DNA of 22,484 nucleotides from CAG-390 sp045541375 (GTDB lineage Bacteria > Bacillota > Clostridia > Oscillospirales > CAG-272), in NCBI GenBank assembly GCA_045541375.1, contig JAZQJB010000062.1, positions 1-22,484 on the forward strand, written 5' to 3'. Shown here one piece after another: positions 8,601-14,840 of this stretch. Made by a program: the position numbers and the translations under genes. The notes beneath the pieces were generated by a model. That model was not told the DNA's origin. It saw only the letters and a list, made by a program, of their open reading frames with translations, and did no database searches. Numbering within the stretch: position 1 is the stretch's first letter; every line of letters begins with the position of its first letter.

Positions 8601-9311
8601 ACCCCCAAGTACTACGACGCAATGTATCTCTCGAGCCGTCCTTCCTCGGGCACAAGCATCCCGAGCAACCCCGGCGACTATGAGGATGAGGAAGAGGAAG
8701 ATCCCTTCGAGGGAATGACAGAATACGAGATCGAGCAGATGCTCGAGGAGCAGCGCCGCGAGGCTCTGCGCGAGCTGATCAAGAAGATCGTGATCATCAC
8801 CTCCTGCGTTCTTCTCTTTGCAGCTGCAGTTATCATCTTCTTTGCCGTCATCATCAAGAAGGCAAACAAGCGCGCCGAGGCACGCGAGATGATCCTGCTG
8901 TCGCTCCACGAAGCAGACGAAGAGCTTGGGCTCATCCCCGAGCGCGAGGACGTGCGAAAGGTCTGCGAAATGATAATGGATCTGCTCCGCGAATGCGGCT
9001 TTGTGCCGGGCGTGGGCGAATTCAGCGCAGATTTCGCAAAGCGTATCGCAACCGAATGCGAACGCGAGCTCGTCCTTGCGGCTCCCGAAGAGGGAATGAC
9101 CGAATTCGAAGCGCCTCGCCACCCGATGCGCGAGAAGGAATGCGTCACCGTCTTCGAGGCTATCGCCGCCGAGGAATTCGGAAACGGCGCCCCCGTTTCG
9201 GCAATGCCCTCAATGGCTAAGCTCTGCTACCGACTCCGCTCTACCGTCTACAAGAGAAAGGTAAGCGTCTTCAGAAGAGCGATCATCTATCTTTTTAAGA
9301 AAGATAATTAA
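5607..9311 (+). CDS. large TgpA-like membrane transglutaminase
   Basis: The product is 1234 residues from the ATG at 5607, seven bases past AAGGAGG (5593-5599); the ATG at 5601 is too close. A basic coiled N-terminus (1-72) precedes six likely helices (about 76-98, 124-143, 147-166, 216-234, 238-256, 262-285). A lysine/alanine-rich cytosolic loop (311-400) and a seventh helix (413-434) follow. The large extracytoplasmic part holds a transglutaminase-like core: GYCVQFA with Cys930, SSAHAWVEVW with His981, and YEATP with Glu997 at the acidic position. A last helix (about 1061-1082) leads to a DUF4129-like tail. TgpA proteins usually have about 650-750 residues, so this is greatly enlarged. Operon context with MoxR and DUF58 is classical. 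Its substrate and whether it cleaves or cross-links are unknown. Confidence 0.9.
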   Translation: MDKEQVKKTSEKTDVSPSDIRKLKRAEKKRKKFEKKELKRLKKEHAARAAIVPPSKRPIICPPDCSDAAKKHVYLGMLCRMITIFVAVVGLSLFVSEAFGFDMTPEYLAQKAIKNYGGITADAGLGFIALWALVFVALFALPAFWKYGAFITVPAIAAAIVVPALPNPITYFYEAALTVYNGALGHMKYMGFYAIDLNRVEVAHTADSPEGYARTMVMLFTLLTAAIFVPAMVKRARIILPGIYSGGILIFLFVYNLSRSNWALAFVAAAFCALIIMYVFDRIYIAAPAPDATDESGNVFGETDAPTLPEKYLKKKSSKEEKKAKKLAAKAEKKARKRGKKITVDQEITEYFADAPERPAKKQKVHLTPAEKREAKKAKLEAKAAAREEKRAEKAAIKKVRDYHEDILIRRASIGGFAGGAILILSLAMLAIPAMSTRGSFETIPVIEEKLEYYRNYVTALLMGDDPALDVLAFEGDANNFSPRNTTATPRYYTHEPLMTVESNSPTNIYLRGWIATSYEDGVWMTARPNSELLDKYRSLYATNDDASESIFYNFFRIMTDDGLFDDDVDVTSKLKRVEKYGYHIAQVNIKREEEFVDNILYMPSFHIRSYSPNGYSSTGNAVNFLRAFGSSEAGQISYANYFDGLYTSYRAGLNGTEGYAMVSMLPVLKHDTLEYNLGNLITEYNKTRAAIANGRETVFKDTEDERLSTFSVTLYDGSVIEYDVLSIAEDGTKVLAVAQPVGTALYTLTPDGEVKREMIDVPEEYDQEGNLIEYFAPKLDRAVLYFEQLDDVQQWQFRRQGELLDKYTPFVYETYTGKANSQIISDLYKEIVANAVVKEDYKEPVPADFSLAAQKSEYKYNKNKEVYQLVSTVTDRNVYVQRHALVMEIINYLCDEEKFTYTLNPTVLGEENTLDGVETFLTKTHEGYCVQFASSLTLLLREAGIPARYVEGYIATGLFTNRGDDAVARYKTTVRDSSAHAWVEVWYDGLGWIQYEATPKYYDAMYLSSRPSSGTSIPSNPGDYEDEEEEDPFEGMTEYEIEQMLEEQRREALRELIKKIVIITSCVLLFAAAVIIFFAVIIKKANKRAEAREMILLSLHEADEELGLIPEREDVRKVCEMIMDLLRECGFVPGVGEFSADFAKRIATECERELVLAAPEEGMTEFEAPRHPMREKECVTVFEAIAAEEFGNGAPVSAMPSMAKLCYRLRSTVYKRKVSVFRRAIIYLFKKDN

Positions 9312-9316
9312 CCCCT

Positions 9317-9359
9317 ATCGGGCAGTTCCGCAATCTTGTGAAACTGCCCGATATTTTTT
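9317..9359 (+). terminator. intrinsic terminator of the moxR operon
   Basis: An 11-bp stem, ATCGGGCAGTT (9317-9327) with AACTGCCCGAT (9342-9352), is followed directly by six T's (9354-9359). It lies six bases after the transglutaminase stop. Confidence 0.92.
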
Positions 9360-9365
9360 GGTATT

Positions 9366-9397
9366 TTGCACAAAATTCAAAAACTGCTTTTGTGCAA
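9366..9397. promoter_or_regulatory. perfect 10-bp inverted repeat upstream of sigma-2
   Basis: TTGCACAAAA (9366-9375) is repeated inverted as TTTTGTGCAA (9388-9397) across 12 bases. It sits between the moxR-operon terminator and the sigma-2 gene. It lacks a following T-run, so it looks more like an operator than a terminator. The rest of 9398-9505 is AT-rich and shows no convincing -35/-10 pair. Confidence 0.5.
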
Positions 9398-9505
9398 TTA
9401 AACAAATTTTGCGTTTATAAGCAAATATTCCAAAAAAGCCTTATCTGTTTCAGCACAAACGGTGTCTATGTAAGTGAAAGGACTTTTTCGGAAAGGAGAA
9501 AGACA

Positions 9506-10063
9506 ATGACGGATGAAAAAATAGTCGAAATGTTTTGGGCGCGCGATGAGCGGGCTTTGAATGAAACGCAGGATAAGTACAAGGACCTTTGTATGTACGT
9601 CGGCGCACAGATTCTGGCTTCGAATGAAGACCGTGAGGAGTGCTTCAATGACCTTCTGCTTTCGCTTTGGAACTCAATACCGCCCGAGAAGCCGTCTAAT
9701 TTGCGATCTTACATAGGCAGATCGATGAGAAACCACGCGCTGAACCGTTCGCGCGACAATAACGCTTGGAAGCGAGGTAAGAATTATCAAACCGTTGGTG
9801 AGGAATTTTTGCTGACGGTTGAGGATGGGCACAGCCTTGCGGATGGGTTTGAGGCAAAGCGTGCGGGCGAGGCGGTAAACCGTGTGCTCGACTCGGTCGG
9901 CAAGGATGACAGACGCATCTTTATAATGCGCTTTTATCTCGGGATAAGTGTGGCAGACATCTCGCGGCAGATCGGATTCGGCGAAAGCAGGATAAAGGCG
10001 TCGATTCAAAGAACACGAAAAAAGATTGCGGAGCTTATGCAAAAGGAGGGGATCATAATATGA
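9506..10063 (+). CDS. ECF-type sigma-70 family RNA polymerase sigma factor (sigma-2)
   Basis: This 185-residue product is a gap-free paralogue of sigma-1 (about 48% identical by hand count; SLWNSIPP and NNAWKRG are shared). The ATG at 9506 follows GGAAAGGAG by 7 bases, which decides it over a longer open frame. Region 2 covers about 7-84 (WARDERALNETQDKY, EDREECFNDLLLSLW). Region 4 covers about 120-178, with a helix-turn-helix in ISVADISRQIGFGESRIKASIQRTRKK. The gene ends in an ATGA overlap with its membrane partner, as in the first module, so the two are translationally coupled. Its targets are unknown; the adjacent moxR operon is a possible candidate because the two modules bracket it. Confidence 0.9.
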   Translation: MTDEKIVEMFWARDERALNETQDKYKDLCMYVGAQILASNEDREECFNDLLLSLWNSIPPEKPSNLRSYIGRSMRNHALNRSRDNNAWKRGKNYQTVGEEFLLTVEDGHSLADGFEAKRAGEAVNRVLDSVGKDDRRIFIMRFYLGISVADISRQIGFGESRIKASIQRTRKKIAELMQKEGIII

Positions 10064-11022
10064 ATGCAGAAATCAGATTCAAGGATAAGCGCCTTCTCGA
10101 GGCACTTGAATATATTGATGAGAAATATATTGATGACGTTTTCGACTTTTTGAAAGAGCCTGTTTACTCAAAAGGAGGGCAAATGAAGATCTCCCCCTTC
10201 AAGCGCTGGCGGCATTATATTGCAGCCGCTGCATGTCTGCTTGTGCTTGCGCTTGCTATGCCATTGTTTACTCATTTGCCCGAAATAATCGACTCCTTCG
10301 CCGCAGGTTGGGGGGAGGGGACGGAAGAGTCTACTAACCGTTTGAATGAAACTACGGGAAGCCCGGAAACTGTTTTGCCGGAAACAAATAATGACATTAT
10401 TGAAACAGAAAAAAGCACTGATAAAACGACCGAAGTAAAAGAGGTTCTGGATGTCTACCCAGTTTATTGGCATTTTATTCCGGAGCTTGAAGCAATCTCT
10501 ACTGAAGAAATGCTTGTCGTGCAGAAAGCTTGGGAGGTTTATTATTGTGAGGATCGGCGAGACTATATTTATCAGCTCTACACAAAAAACTATGGAGATA
10601 AAGAAGGCTATACCGAAGAAAAAATATTGGAAATGGTTAATAACAGAGTAGAGGAAATATATCAATCCACGTTTGTAAAAGATAAGAATAATTATTTTCA
10701 CTCTCGGCGCTTTAGAAGCAAGGGGTATCTAGGAAAATTTAGTGAATGTATAGTATTATATGATGTCGCAGATAGTGGAGTTATTTATGATAGACAGCCT
10801 CAGATGATCGGGCAGCATGATATTTATTATGATGTTTATTATGTGTATAAAGACGGAAAGATTTATACTCTGCAAGAAGCTTATACTTTGGGATATATTA
10901 CAGATGAACATATGCCGAAGATAATGGAAAGAAAAGAGATTTATAAGCCCTTGGCGTTAAATTATGTACCGAGTGATTATGAGTCGATCAAGGATATGAA
11001 TAAATCAACTGTAACAGAATAA
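10060..11022 (+). CDS. single-pass membrane protein, putative anti-sigma/sensor with one extracytoplasmic repeat
   Basis: The 320-residue product is a paralogue of the 600-2138 protein. The N-terminus (FKDKRLLEALEYIDEKYI, 7-24), the membrane helix (52-72), PLF at 68-70 and FAAG at 80-83 fall at the same positions in both. A threonine- and glutamate-rich linker (about 85-128) follows. There is a single sensor unit (about 148-295), with YLGKFSE at 223-229 in place of YGKFGD and LQEAYTLGYITDEHM at 271-285. The segment after 10340 is markedly more AT-rich than the membrane-proximal part. The sigma pairing suggests it holds sigma-2 inactive until an envelope signal arrives; this is inferred from context, since no known anti-sigma motif is evident. 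Confidence 0.75.
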   Translation: MNAEIRFKDKRLLEALEYIDEKYIDDVFDFLKEPVYSKGGQMKISPFKRWRHYIAAAACLLVLALAMPLFTHLPEIIDSFAAGWGEGTEESTNRLNETTGSPETVLPETNNDIIETEKSTDKTTEVKEVLDVYPVYWHFIPELEAISTEEMLVVQKAWEVYYCEDRRDYIYQLYTKNYGDKEGYTEEKILEMVNNRVEEIYQSTFVKDKNNYFHSRRFRSKGYLGKFSECIVLYDVADSGVIYDRQPQMIGQHDIYYDVYYVYKDGKIYTLQEAYTLGYITDEHMPKIMERKEIYKPLALNYVPSDYESIKDMNKSTVTE

Positions 11023-11039
11023 CCTCTTTCAAAAATCAA

Positions 11040-11073
11040 CCCCTCGGCGCGTGCGCCGAGGGGCAGATTTTTT
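11040..11073 (+). terminator. intrinsic terminator after the sigma-2 module
   Basis: CCCCTCGGCGC (11040-11050) pairs with 11053-11063, effectively closing on a CGTG loop. A T-run follows at 11068-11073. The stem is nearly the same sequence as the hairpin at 424-450. Confidence 0.85.
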
Positions 11074-11103
11074 ATCTTGGTCTCAAAAATTTACATTCTT
11101 GAA

Positions 11104-11132
11104 TTGAATTTTTACCGTAAATATGGTACTAT
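11104..11132 (+). promoter_or_regulatory. promoter of the GDPD lipoprotein operon
   Basis: TTGAAT (11104-11109), a 17-base spacer ending TATGG, and TACTAT (11127-11132) form a plausible extended -10 promoter. The predicted start leaves a leader of about 25 bases before the ATG at 11164. Confidence 0.6.
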
Positions 11133-11163
11133 TATAGAAAATCCCTTACGCGAGGAAAAATCA

Positions 11164-13050
11164 ATGAAAAAAGTAACACTTCTCCTCTCGCTTCTTCTTG
11201 CCGTGCTGATGGTCTTTTCATCCTGCGACGGCGGAGAAAGCGAAATTACGACCGAACCCGAAATAATTGAGACCGAGGCTCCCGAGGCGCCTCCCGTCTA
11301 CATCACCAAGGACGGCGCGACCGAGTATAAGCTCATCCGCTCCGACAAGACCTCCCAGGCTGTCACCGATGCATTCTTGCGTCTGCGAACCGCTATAAAC
11401 GAAAAATACGGCGTCAAGATCGAGGTCGGCGACGACTTCGTTATGCCGAACAAGGAGCCCCACGCTTATGAGATCGCAGTCGGCAGCGTTGACCGCGAAG
11501 AATCGCCAAAGGCTCTCGAGGGCGTTGGCTTCAACGACTCCGTCATCGCCTTCATCGGCAACCGCCTCTTCCTCACCGGCAACAGCGACGAGGCAGTCAT
11601 CCGCGCCGTTGATCTCTTTATTGAAAAGTACCTCACCGAGGGCGATCTTACCGTAAGCTCGTCTCTCCGCGTGGTCGAAAAGGCTGAATACGCCAAGGCA
11701 GGTCTGACCATCGGCGGCGTTCCGATTTCGGATTACGTCATCGTTTACGGCTCGTCCTACAGAGATGCAGCCGCAGAGGTCGCAAACAGACTCGGCATTC
11801 TGACGGGTGCTATCATCCCCACTCAAAACGAAAAAGAAGCCCCCGCCGAGCACGAGATCGCCATCGGCGCAGCTTCGCGTGCTACCGCAACAAGCAAGGG
11901 TACTGACGATTTCAAGATCGAGGTAAAGGGCGACGATATACATATCACAGCGCTCAACAAGACTGCGGTTGAAATGGCTTGCTCGCGTTTCTGCAAGCTG
12001 CTTTCCACCGAAAAGACGGCTTATGAGCTCTCCGATCTCGCGCTCGACTACGTTCTCCCCGCTTCGCGCGATTACGTGAACGACATCGAATCCCTCCCCC
12101 TCCATTGGGAGCTTGAGTTCCGGACCCCCGAATGGATGCTTGATTATGACGAAAAATACGCCGCAAGTATGGACGCGGACGGAAGGCTTATGTCCTGCGC
12201 GCACCGCGGCGATATGGTCTACTACCCCGAAAACTCGATCGAGGGCATCATCAGCTCTGTTATGATGGGTGCGGATATGGTCGAGATCGACCCCCGACTC
12301 ACCAAGGACGGCGTTTTCATCCTCCTGCACGACGCGACCCTCACCCGCACCACCAACTTTGAGGAAATGGCAGGCAAGAACGGCCTTCCCACCTCGGCAA
12401 ACGTCGCTGATTGGACATACGAACAGCTTCAGCAGCTCAACCTCAAAATGGGCACGGGCGGCTCGAGCGCAAAGGTAACGCCCTACAAGATCCCCACCCT
12501 CGACGAGGCTTTCAAGGTCTGCGCCAACCGCATCTTCATCCGCCTCGACGTCAAGGGTCCCACCGATGACACCCCCTTCTGGAATTTCGAAAAGGACATC
12601 TGGCCTCTTATGGAGAAGTACCAGAGCTACTCGAACGTTATCTACACCTGGCACAGCTGGTTCAAGGCAAACAGCTATAAGCTGACCGACACCTACCGCG
12701 AAAAGTCAGAGGCCCTCAGCGGTAAGGCGGGCATCGTCTTCATCGGTGACCAGAACACCCTTGCAAACAACAACAAGATCATCCGCGCGCACGATTTCAA
12801 CCCCGGCATCCGCCTCTTTGTCAACTTTGCCGACGTCAATTACAAGGAATATCTCAAGGATAACAAGACCAAACTTGATTCCTACAAGGGCAAGCTTCGC
12901 ACATACGCCGACGTTCACAACGGTAACAACGAGTCCCACGCCTTCTACGGCGAGCTTTACGAGGCGGGAATCAACTATCATCTTGTAAACAAGGCACTCT
13001 CGCTCTGCCAGTACATCGCCGCTAATTTTGAGGCAACTCCCAAGAATTAA
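11164..13050 (+). CDS. GDPD-domain lipoprotein with two N-terminal alpha/beta modules
   Basis: The product has 628 residues. The ATG at 11164 is chosen over a longer frame because it opens a lipoprotein signal ending FSSC (Cys21). Two related modules follow (about 55-172 and 185-300), each with a YxIxxG / A-x-x-L pattern that recalls the N-terminal accessory domains of some glycoside hydrolases; this is a tentative likeness. The C-terminal half is a glycerophosphodiester phosphodiesterase: HRG at 347-349, PEN with Glu356, EID with Glu374 and Asp376, LLHDATLTRTT with His389, and LDVK with Asp462. Such enzymes hydrolyse glycerophosphodiesters to glycerol-3-phosphate and an alcohol; outside the cell, lipid headgroups or teichoic-acid fragments are plausible substrates. 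A paralogue follows after 11 bases. Confidence 0.88.
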   Translation: MKKVTLLLSLLLAVLMVFSSCDGGESEITTEPEIIETEAPEAPPVYITKDGATEYKLIRSDKTSQAVTDAFLRLRTAINEKYGVKIEVGDDFVMPNKEPHAYEIAVGSVDREESPKALEGVGFNDSVIAFIGNRLFLTGNSDEAVIRAVDLFIEKYLTEGDLTVSSSLRVVEKAEYAKAGLTIGGVPISDYVIVYGSSYRDAAAEVANRLGILTGAIIPTQNEKEAPAEHEIAIGAASRATATSKGTDDFKIEVKGDDIHITALNKTAVEMACSRFCKLLSTEKTAYELSDLALDYVLPASRDYVNDIESLPLHWELEFRTPEWMLDYDEKYAASMDADGRLMSCAHRGDMVYYPENSIEGIISSVMMGADMVEIDPRLTKDGVFILLHDATLTRTTNFEEMAGKNGLPTSANVADWTYEQLQQLNLKMGTGGSSAKVTPYKIPTLDEAFKVCANRIFIRLDVKGPTDDTPFWNFEKDIWPLMEKYQSYSNVIYTWHSWFKANSYKLTDTYREKSEALSGKAGIVFIGDQNTLANNNKIIRAHDFNPGIRLFVNFADVNYKEYLKDNKTKLDSYKGKLRTYADVHNGNNESHAFYGELYEAGINYHLVNKALSLCQYIAANFEATPKN

Positions 13051-13061
13051 GGTATAATATA

Positions 13062-14582
13062 ATGAAAAGATTTATTGCACTTACCCTCGCGGTCATCTCG
13101 CTCCTCGGTGCGCTTGCAAGCTGTAACCCCGTCGAGGAACAGCCCGCAGAAACCACCGCAGCACCCGAAACAGATCCTATAACCGAACCCGTTACCGAAC
13201 CCGAAACCGAGCTCGATACAACTGTCCGCATCGGTGAAACTCCGCTTGCCGAATACACCGTAGTTTACGGCAAAGACTACGAATCGACCGCAAAAGAGCT
13301 TGCGGCGCGTCTTGGTGCAGTTTGCGGAGGAACCCTCGAGGTTTCACCGCAAGGAGATTCCGTTGAAAGACCCGAAATTTTGATCGGCGCGCCCGCCGAA
13401 GATCTCGGAATGGACGATTTCCGCATAGAGCAGAAGGGAAATTCAATCGCGATCATCGGCGGAAGCACCTATGCCACCGACACTGCTTGCGCGAGATTTG
13501 CAAAGCTCTTCACTCCCGAGAAGTACAAATACGAATTCAGCGATCTCACCCTCGCCTACACCCTCCCCGACCGTCAGGAATACATAAACGATTTCTCAAA
13601 GCTCGCGCTTCATTGGGAATTCTATCACGAAACTCCCGAATGGATGCTTGATTTCGAAGAAAAATACGCCGCGTTCAACGACGTGGACGGCAGACTGATG
13701 TCCTGCCTGCACCGCGGCGAGATGGTCTACTACCCCGAAAACTCTGCCGAGGGACTTATCAGCGCGGTAATGCTGGGCGGTGATATGGTCGAGATCGACC
13801 CCCGAGTCACCAAGGACGGCGTTTTCATCCTTCTGCACGACGCGACCCTCACCCGCACCACCGACTTTGCCGAAAAGGCGGGCAAGAACGGTCTTCCCGA
13901 ATCTCCCAACGTTTGCGACTGGACCTATGAGCAGCTGATGCAGCTCAACCTTAAAATGGGCACGGGCGGCGACGGCGCGGCTGTGACTCCCTACAAGATC
14001 CCCACTCTCGACGAGGCGATCAAGATCTGTGCAAACCGCATTCTTATCCGCCTTGACGTCAAGGAAGACACAAACGGCAAGATCTTTTGGGAATTCGACC
14101 GCGACATCTGGCCTCTGCTCGAAAAATACAAGGCTTACACAACCGTCGTATGCACATGGCACTCGGCGTTCGTCAGCAGCGGATACAAATTCACCCGTGA
14201 ACTCCGCGAAAGAACTACCGCACTCTGCGGCAAGCCCATTCTCAATTTTATGAAGAACGGCTCGACCGGCAATCTTGTCGCAAGAGAGATCAAGAGCTAC
14301 GGTCTTTCCTACGCAATGCGCCTGACCTGCAATTTCTCGGGTTACAGCTATAAAGCGTTCCTTGAAGAAAACAAATCAAGATTTGAAAGCTTCAAGGGAG
14401 TCATCCGAGTCTACGCCGACGTGCACAACACCAACCCAGCCTACCCCGAAAACTGCGAATCCGAAGCATTCTATCAGGAACTTTACGACGCAGGAATCAA
14501 CATCCAGCTCGTTAATAAGGGCTTTATGATGTGTAAGTATATCGCGGAGAATTTCAGCCCCACGGAAATGAGTGGACAGTGA
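13062..14582 (+). CDS. GDPD-domain lipoprotein with one N-terminal alpha/beta module
   Basis: The product has 506 residues and is a close paralogue of the preceding one. The signal ends ALASC, again with Cys21. A threonine, proline and glutamate linker (22-56) leads to a single copy of the accessory module (about 62-170). The phosphodiesterase domain follows, with HRG at 217-219, PEN including Glu226, VEIDPRVTKDGVFILLHDAT and RLDVKED. It lies 11 bases after the first gene and should be co-transcribed; its ribosome site is weak (AAGG at 13049-13052). The last residues SGQ and the TGA come from the AGTGGAC repeat that begins at 14571, whereas the paralogue ends ...TPKN. The natural end was therefore probably replaced by the repeat. 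Confidence 0.88.
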   Translation: MKRFIALTLAVISLLGALASCNPVEEQPAETTAAPETDPITEPVTEPETELDTTVRIGETPLAEYTVVYGKDYESTAKELAARLGAVCGGTLEVSPQGDSVERPEILIGAPAEDLGMDDFRIEQKGNSIAIIGGSTYATDTACARFAKLFTPEKYKYEFSDLTLAYTLPDRQEYINDFSKLALHWEFYHETPEWMLDFEEKYAAFNDVDGRLMSCLHRGEMVYYPENSAEGLISAVMLGGDMVEIDPRVTKDGVFILLHDATLTRTTDFAEKAGKNGLPESPNVCDWTYEQLMQLNLKMGTGGDGAAVTPYKIPTLDEAIKICANRILIRLDVKEDTNGKIFWEFDRDIWPLLEKYKAYTTVVCTWHSAFVSSGYKFTRELRERTTALCGKPILNFMKNGSTGNLVAREIKSYGLSYAMRLTCNFSGYSYKAFLEENKSRFESFKGVIRVYADVHNTNPAYPENCESEAFYQELYDAGINIQLVNKGFMMCKYIAENFSPTEMSGQ

Positions 14583-14609
14583 TTAGTGGACAGTGAACAG
14601 AAAGATGCG
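14571..14609 (+). repeat. heptanucleotide repeat array, left arm
   Basis: The sequence reads as tandem 7-mers AGTGGAC, AGTGATT, AGTGGAC, AGTGAAC, then AG and the flank AAAGATGCG. It matches the inverse of 14773-14811 at 35 of 39 positions, including the non-repetitive flank. It overlaps the last codons and the stop of the second GDPD gene. Confidence 0.8.
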
Positions 14610-14668
14610 AATGACAATTTAATTTGAATATTTGCAATCCATTGCACCGACTAATAATTTAATATACA

Positions 14669-14715
14669 AAGAACTCGGATATTTAGAAGTTTCGCTTCAA
14701 AACATCCGAGTTCTT
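14669..14715. terminator. long stem-loop between convergent genes, probable bidirectional terminator
   Basis: AAGAACTCGGAT (14669-14680) pairs perfectly with ATCCGAGTTCTT (14704-14715). Inside, GAAG (14686-14689) pairs with CTTC (14695-14698). U-rich sequence follows on both strands but without a clean run. It is centrally placed between the repeat arms and the convergent GDPD and fucosidase genes. It could equally be the core of a small non-autonomous palindromic element. Confidence 0.5.
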
Positions 14716-14772
14716 CTTATTGTGGTTTTGCACTGTACGGAGTTTGCTCAATGCCGCACAAAATTATTTGCC

Positions 14773-14840
14773 CGCATCTTTCTGTCCACTGTCCCCTATC
14801 CACTGTCCACTCTTATCTGGCCACTAATCACTAACCACTT
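14773..14840 (-). repeat. heptanucleotide repeat array, right arm
   Basis: On the minus strand the order is AGTGGTT, AGTGATT, AGTGGCC, AGATAAG, AGTGGAC, AGTGGAT, AGGGGAC, AGTGGAC, then AG and AAAGATGCG. The 14773-14811 part mirrors 14571-14609. The fucosidase TAG (14824-14826) and its last residues VVSD are encoded inside this array. Confidence 0.8.

Noticed and set aside
9398..9505. Promoter for sigma-2
   Set aside because: Several AT-rich hexamers occur, but none pairs with a -35 box at acceptable spacing; transcription may use an unrecognised sigma-type promoter.
2985..12654. Long antisense open frames opposite moxR, DUF58, transglutaminase and GDPD genes
   Set aside because: The forward genes have complete family motifs and good ribosome sites; the reverse frames show neither.
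13053..13058. TATAAT just before the second GDPD gene as a promoter -10 box
   Set aside because: No matching -35 box lies 16-18 bases upstream, and the 11-base gap indicates an operon.
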